The translations under genes and the position numbers were made by a program. Of a DNA stretch of 64,000 nucleotides, positions 11,874 through 19,371 are shown piece by piece. The notes under the pieces were generated by a model. It made no database searches. It was given only the letters and a program-made list of their open reading frames with translations, and had not been told where the DNA came from. The stretch's first letter is position 1, and every line of letters starts with the position of its first letter. The stretch is taken from assembly GCA_030062745.1 (NCBI GenBank), contig CP099841.1, forward strand, positions 33,844,368 to 33,908,367. Reading direction: 5' to 3'. This stretch comes from Capitulum mitella (lineage: Eukaryota; Arthropoda; Thecostraca; Pollicipedomorpha; Pollicipedidae).

Positions 11874-12889
11874 GTCGTCGCCGCCGTCGCCGCCGGACCC
11901 GGTCGCCATTCTGCCGCCGGCGATGTTCCAGGACGCGGCGGCGTCGACGCTGACGACCATCGACGAGGCGTCCGAGCCGAGCGGCGACGCGACGGCCGAG
12001 TGGCACGGCACGCGCCGCAAGCAGCGGCCGGCGGCCGGCGGCGGCGCGTCGCCCGAGGCTCAGGAGCCGGCCGCCGAACGCCGCAGCCCAGGCCACGAGG
12101 CGGCGCGCGACAAGAAGCGGGACCGCAAGCGGCACACGTCGGCCGAGGCGCGACGCGAGCCGAAGGAGACCAGGGGGCGGCGGGAGTCGCGCAGACGCGG
12201 CGAACGGCGCGCGCGCCACGAGGAGGCGCCCGCCGACGCCGAGGCGCGCACCAGCTCGCCCAAGAAGTGGAACGTGGTGGCGCCGCGCGAGGCCGCGCCG
12301 GCGCCGCAGAAGCTCGATGACGTCAGCGTCTGTCCGTGGGAGAACGAGTGAGTAGCGGTGCCGCCCGGGCGGCGGAACGGCTCGCGCTGGTCCGGCCCGG
12401 ACGGCCGCAGAGCCACCACTGCACGTCACGCTGCTTTCTCTGGCGCTTTCGCTGTGCCCTGCTGCACCGCACATTGGTGTGTAGAAAATGCCGGTGATGT
12501 GGCTGTGTTAGGTGTGGGGCTAACCCTTGGTTGCTTGGTCATGATGATTTTCAGGCTCACGTTTACAAAATCCCTCGCTGTAAACAGTGATAGGTGATGG
12601 CCGCCGAGTGGCTTGATTTCGTCTTAACACGAATCACTTCCCAAAATGGCACGGTTTTCTTCATGGTCTGACATTTGGGACTGATCAGGACGTTAAGAAT
12701 GATCATGTTGAGAAGTTTTCGCTTATCCATTTCCAGAGGAAGCTTCAAGCCCGGTGCTGTGAGCTTAAGTGATTCTCGCCTTTTGGTTTGCTTGCCCCGC
12801 TGTGTCCAAGTGCGCTTGGCTCATGATAGGCCTGAGTCACGCTGGCTTACTCCTATAATTTCAGCCTGATCAAACCTACGTGGGTGTGA
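2603..12889 (+). CDS. RGS9-like: R7-family RGS protein, RGS9/RGS11 (EAT-16-like) type; 5' partial
   Basis: This protein would be a GTPase-activating protein for Gi/o-class alpha subunits, obligately paired with G-beta-5 through its GGL domain and acting at the inner membrane of neurons or sensory cells; that role is family knowledge. Proposed exons are 2603-2719, 3098-3169, 4389-4633, 5684-5911, 6813-7016, 8795-9016, 9908-10063, 11406-12347 and 12865-12889. Every junction is GT/AG and phases agree, giving 736 visible residues. Residues 1-63 are the family's TPYYWPS...DYAIY module after DEP; 64-110 hold SQERAYWRVYRPPPG; about 160-204 are the GGL domain ending in PSNPW; about 237-355 are the RGS domain (FSHENIRFW, FLRPGAP, HIYELLLKKDCYPRFLRS); the rest is a proline-rich tail ending in CPWEN, like the vertebrate RGS9-2 end CPWESL. 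The exons encoding the N-terminal DEP domain are not in this window. The exon 3/4 junction is the least certain. Confidence 0.93.
2720..3097 (+). other. RGS intron, open in frame throughout
   Basis: The intron is 378 bp, a multiple of three, and has no stop in the frame of the flanking exons. Retention would insert 126 residues without shifting frame. The splice sites (gtaaat, tttctctcttgcttcag) are good and the conserved protein reads straight across the spliced junction, so removal is expected by default. Confidence 0.85.
3098..3169 (+). CDS. RGS9-like: RGS exon: R7H helix
   Basis: This is a 24-codon, phase 0-0 exon encoding EAYNQLKKTLASKWDFVVMQ then AEEQ. It matches the R7 segment ending in KWEFIFMQAEAQ. 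The acceptor is tctctcttgcttcag and the donor is cag|gtttca. Confidence 0.92.
3170..4388 (+). other. RGS intron 2
   Basis: The 1.2 kb between the R7H exon and the SQERAYW exon shows no coding sequence, RNA gene or repeat that I can recognise on either strand. Confidence 0.8.
4389..4633 (+). CDS. RGS9-like: RGS exon: SQERAYWRVYRPPPG and linker
   Basis: After acceptor cctcccggcag the frame reads LKMAKDRKKGDKIVSESQER then AYWRVYRPPPGFTNTLEV, matching R7 proteins (SQERAFWDVHRPVPG.VNTTEV). Two donors are possible. The one after 4633 (cgg|gtaggc) leaves phase 2 and fits the good acceptor before 5684. The one after 4575 (cag|gtcacc) leaves phase 1 and fits no acceptor seen before the next exon. I therefore prefer 4633. 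The extra residues are a basic, low-complexity linker, a position that varies in the family. Confidence 0.75.
4640..4925 (+). repeat. G-rich degenerate minisatellite in RGS intron
   Basis: Imperfect repetitions of gatgggtcgcaggga with ggaggcagag spacers run through this segment. The plus strand is purine-rich (G and A) with few pyrimidines and starts directly after the exon 3 donor. Unit length is irregular, about 35-45 bp. Confidence 0.7.
4926..5683 (+). other. RGS intron 3, remainder
   Basis: A purine-rich stretch to about 5140 is followed by AT-rich sequence (5230-5330) and unremarkable sequence. No gene is seen. The frame of the GGL exon stays open back into this intron as far as about 5631, so a longer exon start cannot be excluded. 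Confidence 0.6.
5684..5911 (+). CDS. RGS9-like: RGS exon: GGL domain
   Basis: The acceptor is gcccgatgtctcag and the donor is ct|gtgagt (phase 2). The core reads FQLELLRNCLVRSRSKISQV, then AESLIASYETYLEFDPFL and PSNPWLTDDPTFLEL. This is the G-gamma-like domain with its invariant PSNPW, which binds G-beta-5 in this family. A second acceptor before 5736 would remove 17 residues but does not agree in phase with the preferred upstream donor. Confidence 0.9.
5912..6812 (+). other. RGS intron 4
   Basis: This is a 0.9 kb intron. A GC-richer patch at 6300-6600 has open frames on both strands but no splice context or recognisable protein. No repeat was recognised. Confidence 0.75.
6813..7016 (+). CDS. 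RGS9-like: RGS exon: first half of RGS domain
   Basis: The exon is phase 2 at both ends. It reads VDCPTEQRVRRWAISMDE, then KKEFSHENIRFWTAVHQLKK and EDKVNSIYS. The E-N pair in FSHENIRFW is the conserved alpha-4/alpha-5 surface that contacts G-alpha. The acceptor cgggacag before 6813 is the only one nearby that preserves the phase of the GGL exon. The donor is tactc|gtgagc. Confidence 0.95.
7017..8794 (+). other. RGS intron 5
   Basis: The 1.8 kb intron that splits the RGS box is GC-rich at 7340-7760 and AT-rich from 7870. No exon or element is recognised. The open frames at 7436-7887 look compositional. Confidence 0.75.
8795..9016 (+). CDS. RGS9-like: RGS exon: second half of RGS domain
   Basis: The acceptor is ctttgcttccccag and the donor is aaaag|gtcagt; the exon is phase 2-2. 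It encodes EFLRPGAPCEINIDGKTMER, then NPSRFTFDSAADHIYELLLK, KDCYPRFLRSEHYKNLL and INATNPTSKK. The KDxYxRFL motif is the G-alpha switch contact; Asp is kept and the usual following Ser is Cys. The INATNPTSKK end resembles the post-RGS stretch of RGS9 more than that of RGS6/7. Confidence 0.96.
9017..9907 (+). other. RGS intron 6
   Basis: This intron contains a C12 homopolymer run near 9456-9467 and a short direct repeat of acgaatacaacgaa at 9800-9830. No other feature is seen. Confidence 0.75.
9908..10063 (+). CDS. RGS9-like: RGS exon: post-RGS basic segment
   Basis: The exon encodes FFTFGAAGKKKVSSVTPPNH and then a Gly/Asp/Ala/Pro-rich stretch ending GDNAS. Starting at 9908 keeps phase 2-2 with both neighbours and places FFTFG directly after TSKKR. 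The acceptor gcggcgcggcag lacks a pyrimidine tract. A better-looking acceptor at 9844 (atctgtaccag) would put the exon in a different, less protein-like frame. The donor is gccagcag|gtacgg. Confidence 0.75.
10064..11405 (+). other. RGS intron 7
   Basis: The 1.3 kb intron contains no recognised feature. A plus-strand AATAAA at about 11149 lies inside this intron and is not read as a terminal signal. Confidence 0.75.
11406..12347 (+). CDS. RGS9-like: RGS exon: proline-rich tail ending CPWEN
   Basis: The acceptor is ccaatgatattccag. The 942-bp phase 2-2 exon begins GEDAGIFIGGPSRAVSAPP. It then has a Pro/Ser run of about 38 residues encoded by (CCG)n at 11794-11885 and a highly charged KKRDRKRH/RRESRRRGERR region. 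It ends LDDVSVCPWEN. The CPWEN end corresponds to CPWESL of vertebrate RGS9-2. If the donor aacga|gtgagt is not used, translation ends CPWENE with a TGA at 12349-12351. An in-frame 87-bp segment (11644-11730) has intron-like ends (cag|gtttgt, gtagcccag) and could be skipped. Confidence 0.85.
12348..12864 (+). other. RGS intron 8, or 3' UTR if unspliced
   Basis: The segment starts with a near-perfect donor (gtgagtag) that overlaps the in-frame TGA, and ends with acceptor cctataatttcag. If not spliced it would be 3' UTR of the shorter form. Confidence 0.6.
12865..12889 (+). CDS. RGS9-like: RGS terminal coding exon giving ...DLIKPTWV
   Basis: Joining 12347 to 12865 creates GAC, then CTG ATC AAA CCT ACG TGG GTG TGA, so the protein ends CPWEND-LIKPTWV. 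The last residues fit a class-I PDZ ligand (T-x-V at the C-terminus). A donor (aaag|gtagga) after 12910 means the exon could continue as spliced 3' UTR. The next plausible acceptor is ttctcctttgcag before 13702. Confidence 0.6.
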
Positions 12890-13124
12890 GCAAAGTCAAG
12901 GAGAAGAAAGGTAGGATATGACTTACAAAAGGACCGCACAGCGTCCCGCATATTTCTGACCTATAATGTCTGACTGTGCTTTATACCACATCATTCCTTG
13001 TAATGGTTTGTTGAACGCCAGTTCTGTATCTCTATGCTTTGTACAAGTGCAGCTTCACCAACCCAGCATCCATCCATCAGTATGTTAGTTTGTTACCAGC
13101 TTGATGTTTGTCGCCTTGTGCTGG
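12890..13124. other. Region just downstream of RGS
   Basis: This is probable RGS 3' UTR or intergenic sequence. No AATAAA was seen here. Confidence 0.5.
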
Positions 13125-13376
13125 AAATGTCGGTTGTTTTCCCTTCGACATATGTACCACAAATGTCGGTTGTTTTCCCTTCGACATATGTATCACAAAT
13201 GTCGGTTGTTTTCCCTTCGACATATGTATCACAAATGTAGGTTGTTTTCCCTTCGACATATGTATCACAAATGTCGGTTGTTTTCCCTTCGACATATGTA
13301 TCACAAATGTCGGTTGTTTTCCCTTCGACATATGTATCACAAATGTCGGTTGTTTTCCCTTCGACATATATATCAC
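13125..13376 (+). repeat. 36-bp minisatellite, seven units
   Basis: Seven tandem 36-bp units start at 13125, 13161, 13197, 13233, 13269, 13305 and 13341 and are nearly identical. Each unit holds a dyad, cgacatatgt-atc-acaaatgtcg (9 of 10 arm positions pair), and the E-box palindrome CATATG, which is lost in the last unit. Because 36 is a multiple of three, five reading frames run open through the array, so the apparent 12-residue repeat proteins are a by-product. Confidence 0.97.
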
Positions 13377-14050
13377 ATTTTCTGACGATGAAACACCCAG
13401 GGAAGCACAAACGTGCACCAGCCAGAGTCGGTATGGTCGTCTGCATACGATGTCAGCATATAAACAGATATGGTGTACGGTACTCACAAAACCATGCACC
13501 ACATATCGGCCGTTCTTTTTATTTCTGTCTGATCGCGAGTGTGCTATCTCGCGATAAAGGTGGGATCAAATGTGATTTACTGTGTGATGTGGTTGATGAT
13601 TAGGTGCGTCATTAAGTGATTAGGCGGCTCAACTTTGGATGGCCATGTGTATGTTTTTACCCGTACCGTTCTGACACCTGACCCCATTTTCTCCTTTGCA
13701 GAGAAAGTTGTAAGGTGGACACGCCATTTGTGAAGACGTATGCTACACTTGGGTACTTATAGCTAAATTTGATGTGTTTACCTCCGCAAAGACGAAGATA
13801 CCCGAATTATTAGGATGATTTTACGGAACTTTTACGATGAGAACTACGGAATACTGTGTTTGTGCATCAAAAACCTGTAGCTAATGATGAGGAACAGACG
13901 TTTCAGATGTTACATACCTGTTGATAGGTAACATTACATGCATGTTGATACAATCGTCGTGACGTACGACTTGAGGTGCTTTGAAAAACTAGGCAGGTTC
14001 TAACAAATCTCAACAAATATCCCGACGGCATTTCATTGCACCAATACACG
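13377..14050. other. Intergenic spacer
   Basis: An acceptor-like site (ttctcctttgcag) precedes 13702 and might begin a 3' UTR exon of RGS. Otherwise nothing is recognised. Confidence 0.5.
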
Positions 14051-14054
14051 GGTG

Positions 14055-14515
14055 CACGACAAATTCCGCAGCACGCCTGGGGCGGCGGCGCCGCCGAGCC
14101 GGGCGGGTTGCGACACAGACGGGCGCCGGCCGTCCGGACGGCGCCGCCGCGCGCCTGAGCCCGCCGAAAGGAGCGCGCGGCGCGCCGGCCGGCGGCCGGG
14201 CCGTCGCGGCGGCAGGTGGCGGCGGCGCGGCGGCCGGCGGCCCGGCGCCGCGCCGCCGCCGGGGACGGCGAGAGCCAGGCGGCCGTGGGACGGCTGCGAC
14301 GGCGGCGGCCCGCGGCGGCCGCCGAAGGGACGCCGGACATCGGGGGCCGGCCGCCGCGGGCCGCGCTGCCGCCGTGTCCGGCCCAGTTGTTTAGGGGCGA
14401 CGCTCGGCGGACTACTGAGACAGGAACGGTGCGGCACGCGGTGGAGGACGGGCTCGGCTGGCGGCGCCGCCTCAGGCGAGGCCGCCGTCTGCTCTGGGGA
14501 AATATTGCTAGATGC
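14055..14515. other. GC-rich island
   Basis: The segment is very GC-rich and CpG-rich with long open frames on both strands that have no recognisable protein. It sits between AT-rich flanks. It could be a promoter-type CpG island, but no TATA box, initiator or exon can be tied to it. Confidence 0.6.
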
Positions 14516-14646
14516 TCGCAGCCACGTCTGAGCCGATATATCCAGGATGTGCTTGATGTGTCGTCGGGCGAACGAATTTAGCGGTCGTGTTCTTCGATGC
14601 GACTGCATACTTATCCATTTTTATTTATTTATTTATATAGTATTTA

Positions 14647-14651
<5 letters not shown>

Positions 14652-14717
<66 letters not shown>
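14652..14717. repeat. (TA)n microsatellite
   Basis: About 33 uninterrupted TA dinucleotides. Confidence 0.98.
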
Positions 14718-14720
<3 letters not shown>

Positions 14721-17700
14721 TATTTATCCCAGGCATAAGCTTCACTGCATTTTCATTGAGTTTCTCCGTGCTAGAGAATGACCTTGGAATAATTATCTTG
14801 ACAAAGTAGGAGCACGATGGAAAGTTAAAAGCATCATTTCGTAGAGGTATATACATCCTCGGTTCAAGATCTGTGCTTGGATGTCTTACGATGATTCCCT
14901 GATCAACAAGCAAATGCTGTAGGTGGCACACACCGGTAGATGGGTCCAACTGAACGCTGCTATGGCAGGGTACGTGTTAATGTGTTTGCTGTGTCCAATC
15001 ACTCGTAGTGGAAGTGTTTCTGCACACAGTTAGTTGGCGAGAGTCGCCAACTGTGTAATTTGTTCACCAGTTGTTTGCTGCTGCGTCTGTGGATGGCGTT
15101 ACCCGCTTCCCCGCGACTTGCGTGGCCACACCGTGAGCCGAATGGTCGTCGCCGACGTACTTCGCCACCGAACGCGAAGCATGCGTCACGCGTGAAACCA
15201 GCAGCGGGTGGTTCAGGGGCCACCCTCGTTAGACAGCCTCCGCTGTTTTCCCAGTCGCTACCTCCATTCTTCCTCCTCTTAACGAGTAGTGAGTCACTGC
15301 GCCGCCGTTAGTCTTTCGATCACGGTAGCGGCCGCTCCGGGCCGGAGTAACGCTTCGTGTCGCGCGTTGTTTTGTAAGCGTCGCTGTCGTCGCTGAGTGT
15401 GCTCGGCGTGCGCGTGTGACGGAGTCTCCGGCGGACACTGCCGTGACGCCCTCCCCCCCCCCCCGAGCTCGGCGGGGCTGGGAGCTGGGCTCGCGCGCTG
15501 CCGGTCTGCGGCAGGTCCGGACGAGTAGTGGTGGCCGAGGCGCGGGAACGCGTGGGGCGGAAGCTGGCGCGGACGAGGTGCAGTTCGTCGGCGGCGGGAC
15601 CTTCAGACCGCCGCGCTCTGATGGACTCCTGCGCCAGCGATGTTATGTAGAATACAGGCTAGAGTCGATTCATGCTTTTTGGCGTTCATACAGTGGTCTG
15701 ACATCGAGATGCACGAGGCTTCAGACCGAAAATCTGGAGAAGCAAGACTGATTTGATTCACGATACCGAGTGCGCGGCCTTCTGACAGAAAAACATATAT
15801 TTTCATTGTATTTCTGGCGGGCATTTTTACGGATGAGCTTCTCTTTTCAAGCTTATCGTGCAACTTTTTGCATAACAACGGCATGCAGCACAACAAGAAT
15901 ATTTCGGGGAATGCCTAGATTCCTGGTGTTAGACGAATGGCGTGAATTATCCAATATGATGGCGAGTAAATACGTAAATTTTGAGGATTTCCTTATTTGT
16001 AAGAATAGCGCAGCTTCCATTTTACAGGCTCACTTGCAGGCATATAGCTTACAGGTCTCACCCATGTATTTTTTTAGCAGCCAAAGCGTCTTGTTAAGGC
16101 GCAGAATAATGTTTGAAATCTGAAAGTCACAAGAGTTAAGCTAAAGTGGCGATGCAGCTGCCATCTACCAAAGAACAGCCAGCGCCACCTATACCGCGAC
16201 AATGACGAGGAGCTTAAGTGCTCACTGCAGGCAATGCAAGATCTCGCTCAACTAACTGTCACTGCACTCATCGACAGCTATGAAGCCTTGCGGAAGCCCT
16301 GTTTCTTCTACGACACAGCACCACCACTGTGACCCATCGGAAATGTAACGTTTTCACTGACAAACTCAAGTTCACGTAGCAGTTATCTCCCGAATGACGG
16401 CAATGCAGTCTAGGGCTATTCGAGTGGACCTGTCGTTACCGCCGGTGCTGCCGGGGCAGAGGAGAGGGATACCAAGACTGTCGGGTTTGATTTATTCCTT
16501 TCGCGTGCATCTTATCCAGGGCCTGCGGTCGTTCCCTTCCCTGCCGTCCGGTATTCCATTGTCCCCGGGCGTTGTTCCTGTCGGTGTGTTTGCCTGCAGT
16601 GCCGCCTGAGCCAGCATCGAAGTTGCTCGGCAGTCCAGTGCCACAAGCCTGACACGGCGAGCGAGCCATGCGCCCTGCACACGGCTTATTCCGCTGTTGT
16701 CCTGCCACGACCCATGGCACACAATGGCTGCGTGCTCAGCACAAGCCCTGCACGGGACGGCGGCGGGCCGTCCGCCTCAGAGCCGGGTGATGGAGTTCGA
16801 TCGTGGACGGGCCGGCACGGCGGGGACGGAGGTCCGGGAAAGGCCGAAGCAGGACAGAGCTGGCCGCGCCTCGAAACAAGCAGCTTCGTTGGTCCGCAGG
16901 AGACCTGCCTGCGGCACAGACCAGCTGAGTCGGCCAAAAACAAATCCGTTCAAAGCGGGACTGAACGCAAAATCAAAGGCATGCTTACTCTTTGCGGAAT
17001 TGCTTGGATGGCATGCCTCCCCTAAGCAAGCTTGTCATTCCCTATATCGTGAATGATTTCCTTTGGGCGAGACTCGTACCAGTTGTTTATCATCTCAGCG
17101 ATCCTTCGTATGTTTGACGTTGAAAGACATTTAGAGTGATAGGCATTTCAATGAAGCACCAGTTCAGTGGCCTTTTTCATTATTCTCTTTCTACTTAGTG
17201 GAACTCGTTCCGTAGTGTGTTCAACCCTTACTAGTCATGTGACGTCTGCTCGGCGTAATGGGGCATCTGGGGTAAAAGAAACGACTCTAAAAACTCCGAG
17301 GGGGTTTTATACGTTGCTGTTGCTGCATGTTGGCCAAAATTACCTGGATTCCGGTAAAAACAATAGCTCGCATTTCGCTTCCCCGCTTAGTTTGACTTTT
17401 GTCTAAACCACAGAACGGTAGAGATCGCTGTTTCTGCCTTAAAACTTCCGTACTTTTGATTTAAGTATAGCAGAGGTCAACGGTGAATTGCAACATTCGC
17501 TAGAATTATATAAGTTATCAAGGAAACACGACTTCATGCTTGTGATGTGCACCAGACAACAGAACAAAAGCACCCATTGTCTCCTGTAAATTGTATTCGC
17601 TGTAACAAACATATTCACAAAACTGTGCAGACAAGTGATAAAGCCGGACTTTCTCCCTTCACGTCACGTCGCCAGCCTGTGCACCGGTCACACGGCGAGC

Positions 17701-18390
17701 AAAGCTCTGTACCGCCGAGCCGCAGTTGCCGGCGCACCGTCAGCCTGTGACGGCCGGCCGCCGCCACCGGAGCCTCCCACTCGAAGGAGCGCGGGCAGCC
17801 CAGCGTCGGCACGAGCCAGACCGGACCGCCACGCCACTTAACAGAGGTGACGTCACGCCGCGCCGGCGCGGCCGATGCAGGCCGGCTGAGGTCGGCCGCT
17901 GCAGGGCGGTCCGGTCCGCCCTGGGGAGGGGCACACGGCCCGGGGCAGGTCACGTGACGGGCGTCGAGGGACCGTGGTGAGTGACGGACCGGCGGGTGAT
18001 TGTGGACCGACGACAGGTGCTGGAGGATGGGCCGTGGCCGAGCGGCGACGGGTCGCCGAGCGATGGGCTCGCCGGCCGGCGACAGGTCTCTGGGTGACGG
18101 TCCACTGGCGTCGTGATGGTTGATGTCAAGCTCGTCAAGCAGCACACGGGTGGACGACAGTTCCGGATTGAACGAATGCTCATGACCCGTCGCTGCAGAT
18201 CTGCATCAGGCGGGTCGAGGAACATGGACAGTTGAACAAAGCCTGTAGGCAGGTGAATACCCGGCAGCCTGCAGAAGCCAACGGAAACGAGGTACCCGTC
18301 CCTCAGAGATTCCGTAACAGTCCGCAGCGGGCCATGAGCAGTGCTCGAAAGGAGGACAGGACGATCTGCTGAGGGTCAGCACGTGCAGCG
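14718..18390. other. Intergenic spacer between RGS and noggin
   Basis: A GC-rich patch at 15300-15620 contains a C-run at 15450-15463. Single copies of CREs (TGACGTCA at 17848-17855) occur. 17640-18350 is moderately GC-rich. No protein, RNA gene or transposon is recognised. Confidence 0.55.
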
Positions 18391-18399
18391 CCCAGTCGA

Positions 18400-18960
18400 C
18401 GCCACTCCCCTGCGCCGCAGACGTCGAACAGAGGTCATCGCCGCTGGAGTCTCCACGGGCGCCGCGGCGTCGCGGGCCGGTCGACGTCGGCGCCGCGGCC
18501 GGCGCGGCGCGGCGGCGCGAATAAATATGGCGCGCCCGAGAGTCGGCGGCGAAAACTACGCGGGCGCGGCGCGGCGCGGCGCGCAACTGTCCGGCGCGAG
18601 GCGCGCGACCCGCCTCGCCCTCTGCGCAGCGGGCGGCCATCCTCACTGTGACTAGAATCTAGCTCAGCTCCGCGCCGGGCCGACGGCCGGCCGGCCGGCG
18701 GCGCTGCCGCCCGCGCGCCGCCGGTGGAGCAGCGGGACGGGCGGCTCCTCTCCTGGGTCAGTCCGCTGCCTCGCGAGAGCCGCCTCGCCCGCCCCTCAAG
18801 CGGGCCGGCACTCCGCCGTGGGCGCGGGTCGTTGGCACGCCTTCGGACGTCCGCGCGGCGGCGGCGGCGCGCGGCTCGGGTTCGACGATGAAGAATGTGC
18901 GGGCGCGGTGGCGGGTGATGTCAGGTACTGCAGCGGCGCGCGGCCGAGGCGTCGCCGCCC
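18400..18960. other. GC-rich island at the noggin 3' end
   Basis: The region immediately beyond the noggin stop codon is extremely GC- and CpG-rich, broken only by an isolated AATAAATAT at about 18520. On the minus strand it would be the start of the noggin 3' UTR. Confidence 0.55.
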
Positions 18961-19371
18961 CTACCGGCGCCGGCAGGCGCACGCGCAGCGCGTCACCACC
19001 GGGTACTGAGCGCGCAGCCACCTGCAGTGCCGGCCGCGACTCCAGTCCAGGCAGTACCAGCGCAGCAGCGTCAGGTGCCGGCTGCGGGCCGGCTGGCACG
19101 TCATGCCGGCCGGGATCGAGCACGAGCGGGTCGTATCGCAGCGGCCGGTGCGCACCCAGCGCGGCCAGAAGCGCACGCCCAGGTCCTTCCAGGCATGGCT
19201 GACGGCACAGTGGGTGTACATGTACAGGTACTTGAGCATCTTGCGCTGGACGCGCCGCGAGAGGCGCACCCGCTGCGTGCTGCCGTCCGGCCGCGTCAGC
19301 CGGTTCAGCTTCAGCCGCCGCAGCCTGGCCGGCAGCCGGGACGTCAGCTTCAGCTGGCCGTTGGGTCTCAC
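18961..19371 (-). CDS. nog: Noggin exon 3: basic region and cystine knot
   Basis: After acceptor ttgcgccgcag, 136 codons follow, starting VRPNGQLKLTSRLPARLRRL. The HAWKDLGVRFWPRWV stretch aligns with human YAWNDLGSRFWPRYV; SCSIPAGMTC with SCSVPEGMVC; HLTLLRWYC with HLTVLRWRC; and YPVVTRCACAC with YPIISECKCSC. The stop is at 18961-18963. Confidence 0.97.
   Translation of the reverse strand: MRPNGQLKLTSRLPARLRRLKLNRLTRPDGSTQRVRLSRRVQRKMLKYLYMYTHCAVSHAWKDLGVRFWPRWVRTGRCDTTRSCSIPAGMTCQPARSRHLTLLRWYCLDWSRGRHCRWLRAQYPVVTRCACACRRR

Noticed and set aside
11178-12474. Long minus-strand frames (up to 280 codons) rich in Gly/Asp/Arg
   Set aside because: They are antisense shadows of the GC-rich (CCG)n RGS tail exon, which has conserved ends and matching phases on plus.
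13125-13376. Regular repeats resembling a CRISPR array
   Set aside because: The units abut with no unique spacers, and the setting is a eukaryotic genome.
13077-13557. Several 94-149 codon repeat-protein frames on both strands
   Set aside because: All arise from the 36-bp minisatellite, whose unit lacks stops in five frames.
14033-14608. Open frames of 120-190 codons in the GC island
   Set aside because: Composition-driven Arg/Ala/Pro/Gly strings on both strands with no splice context or family.
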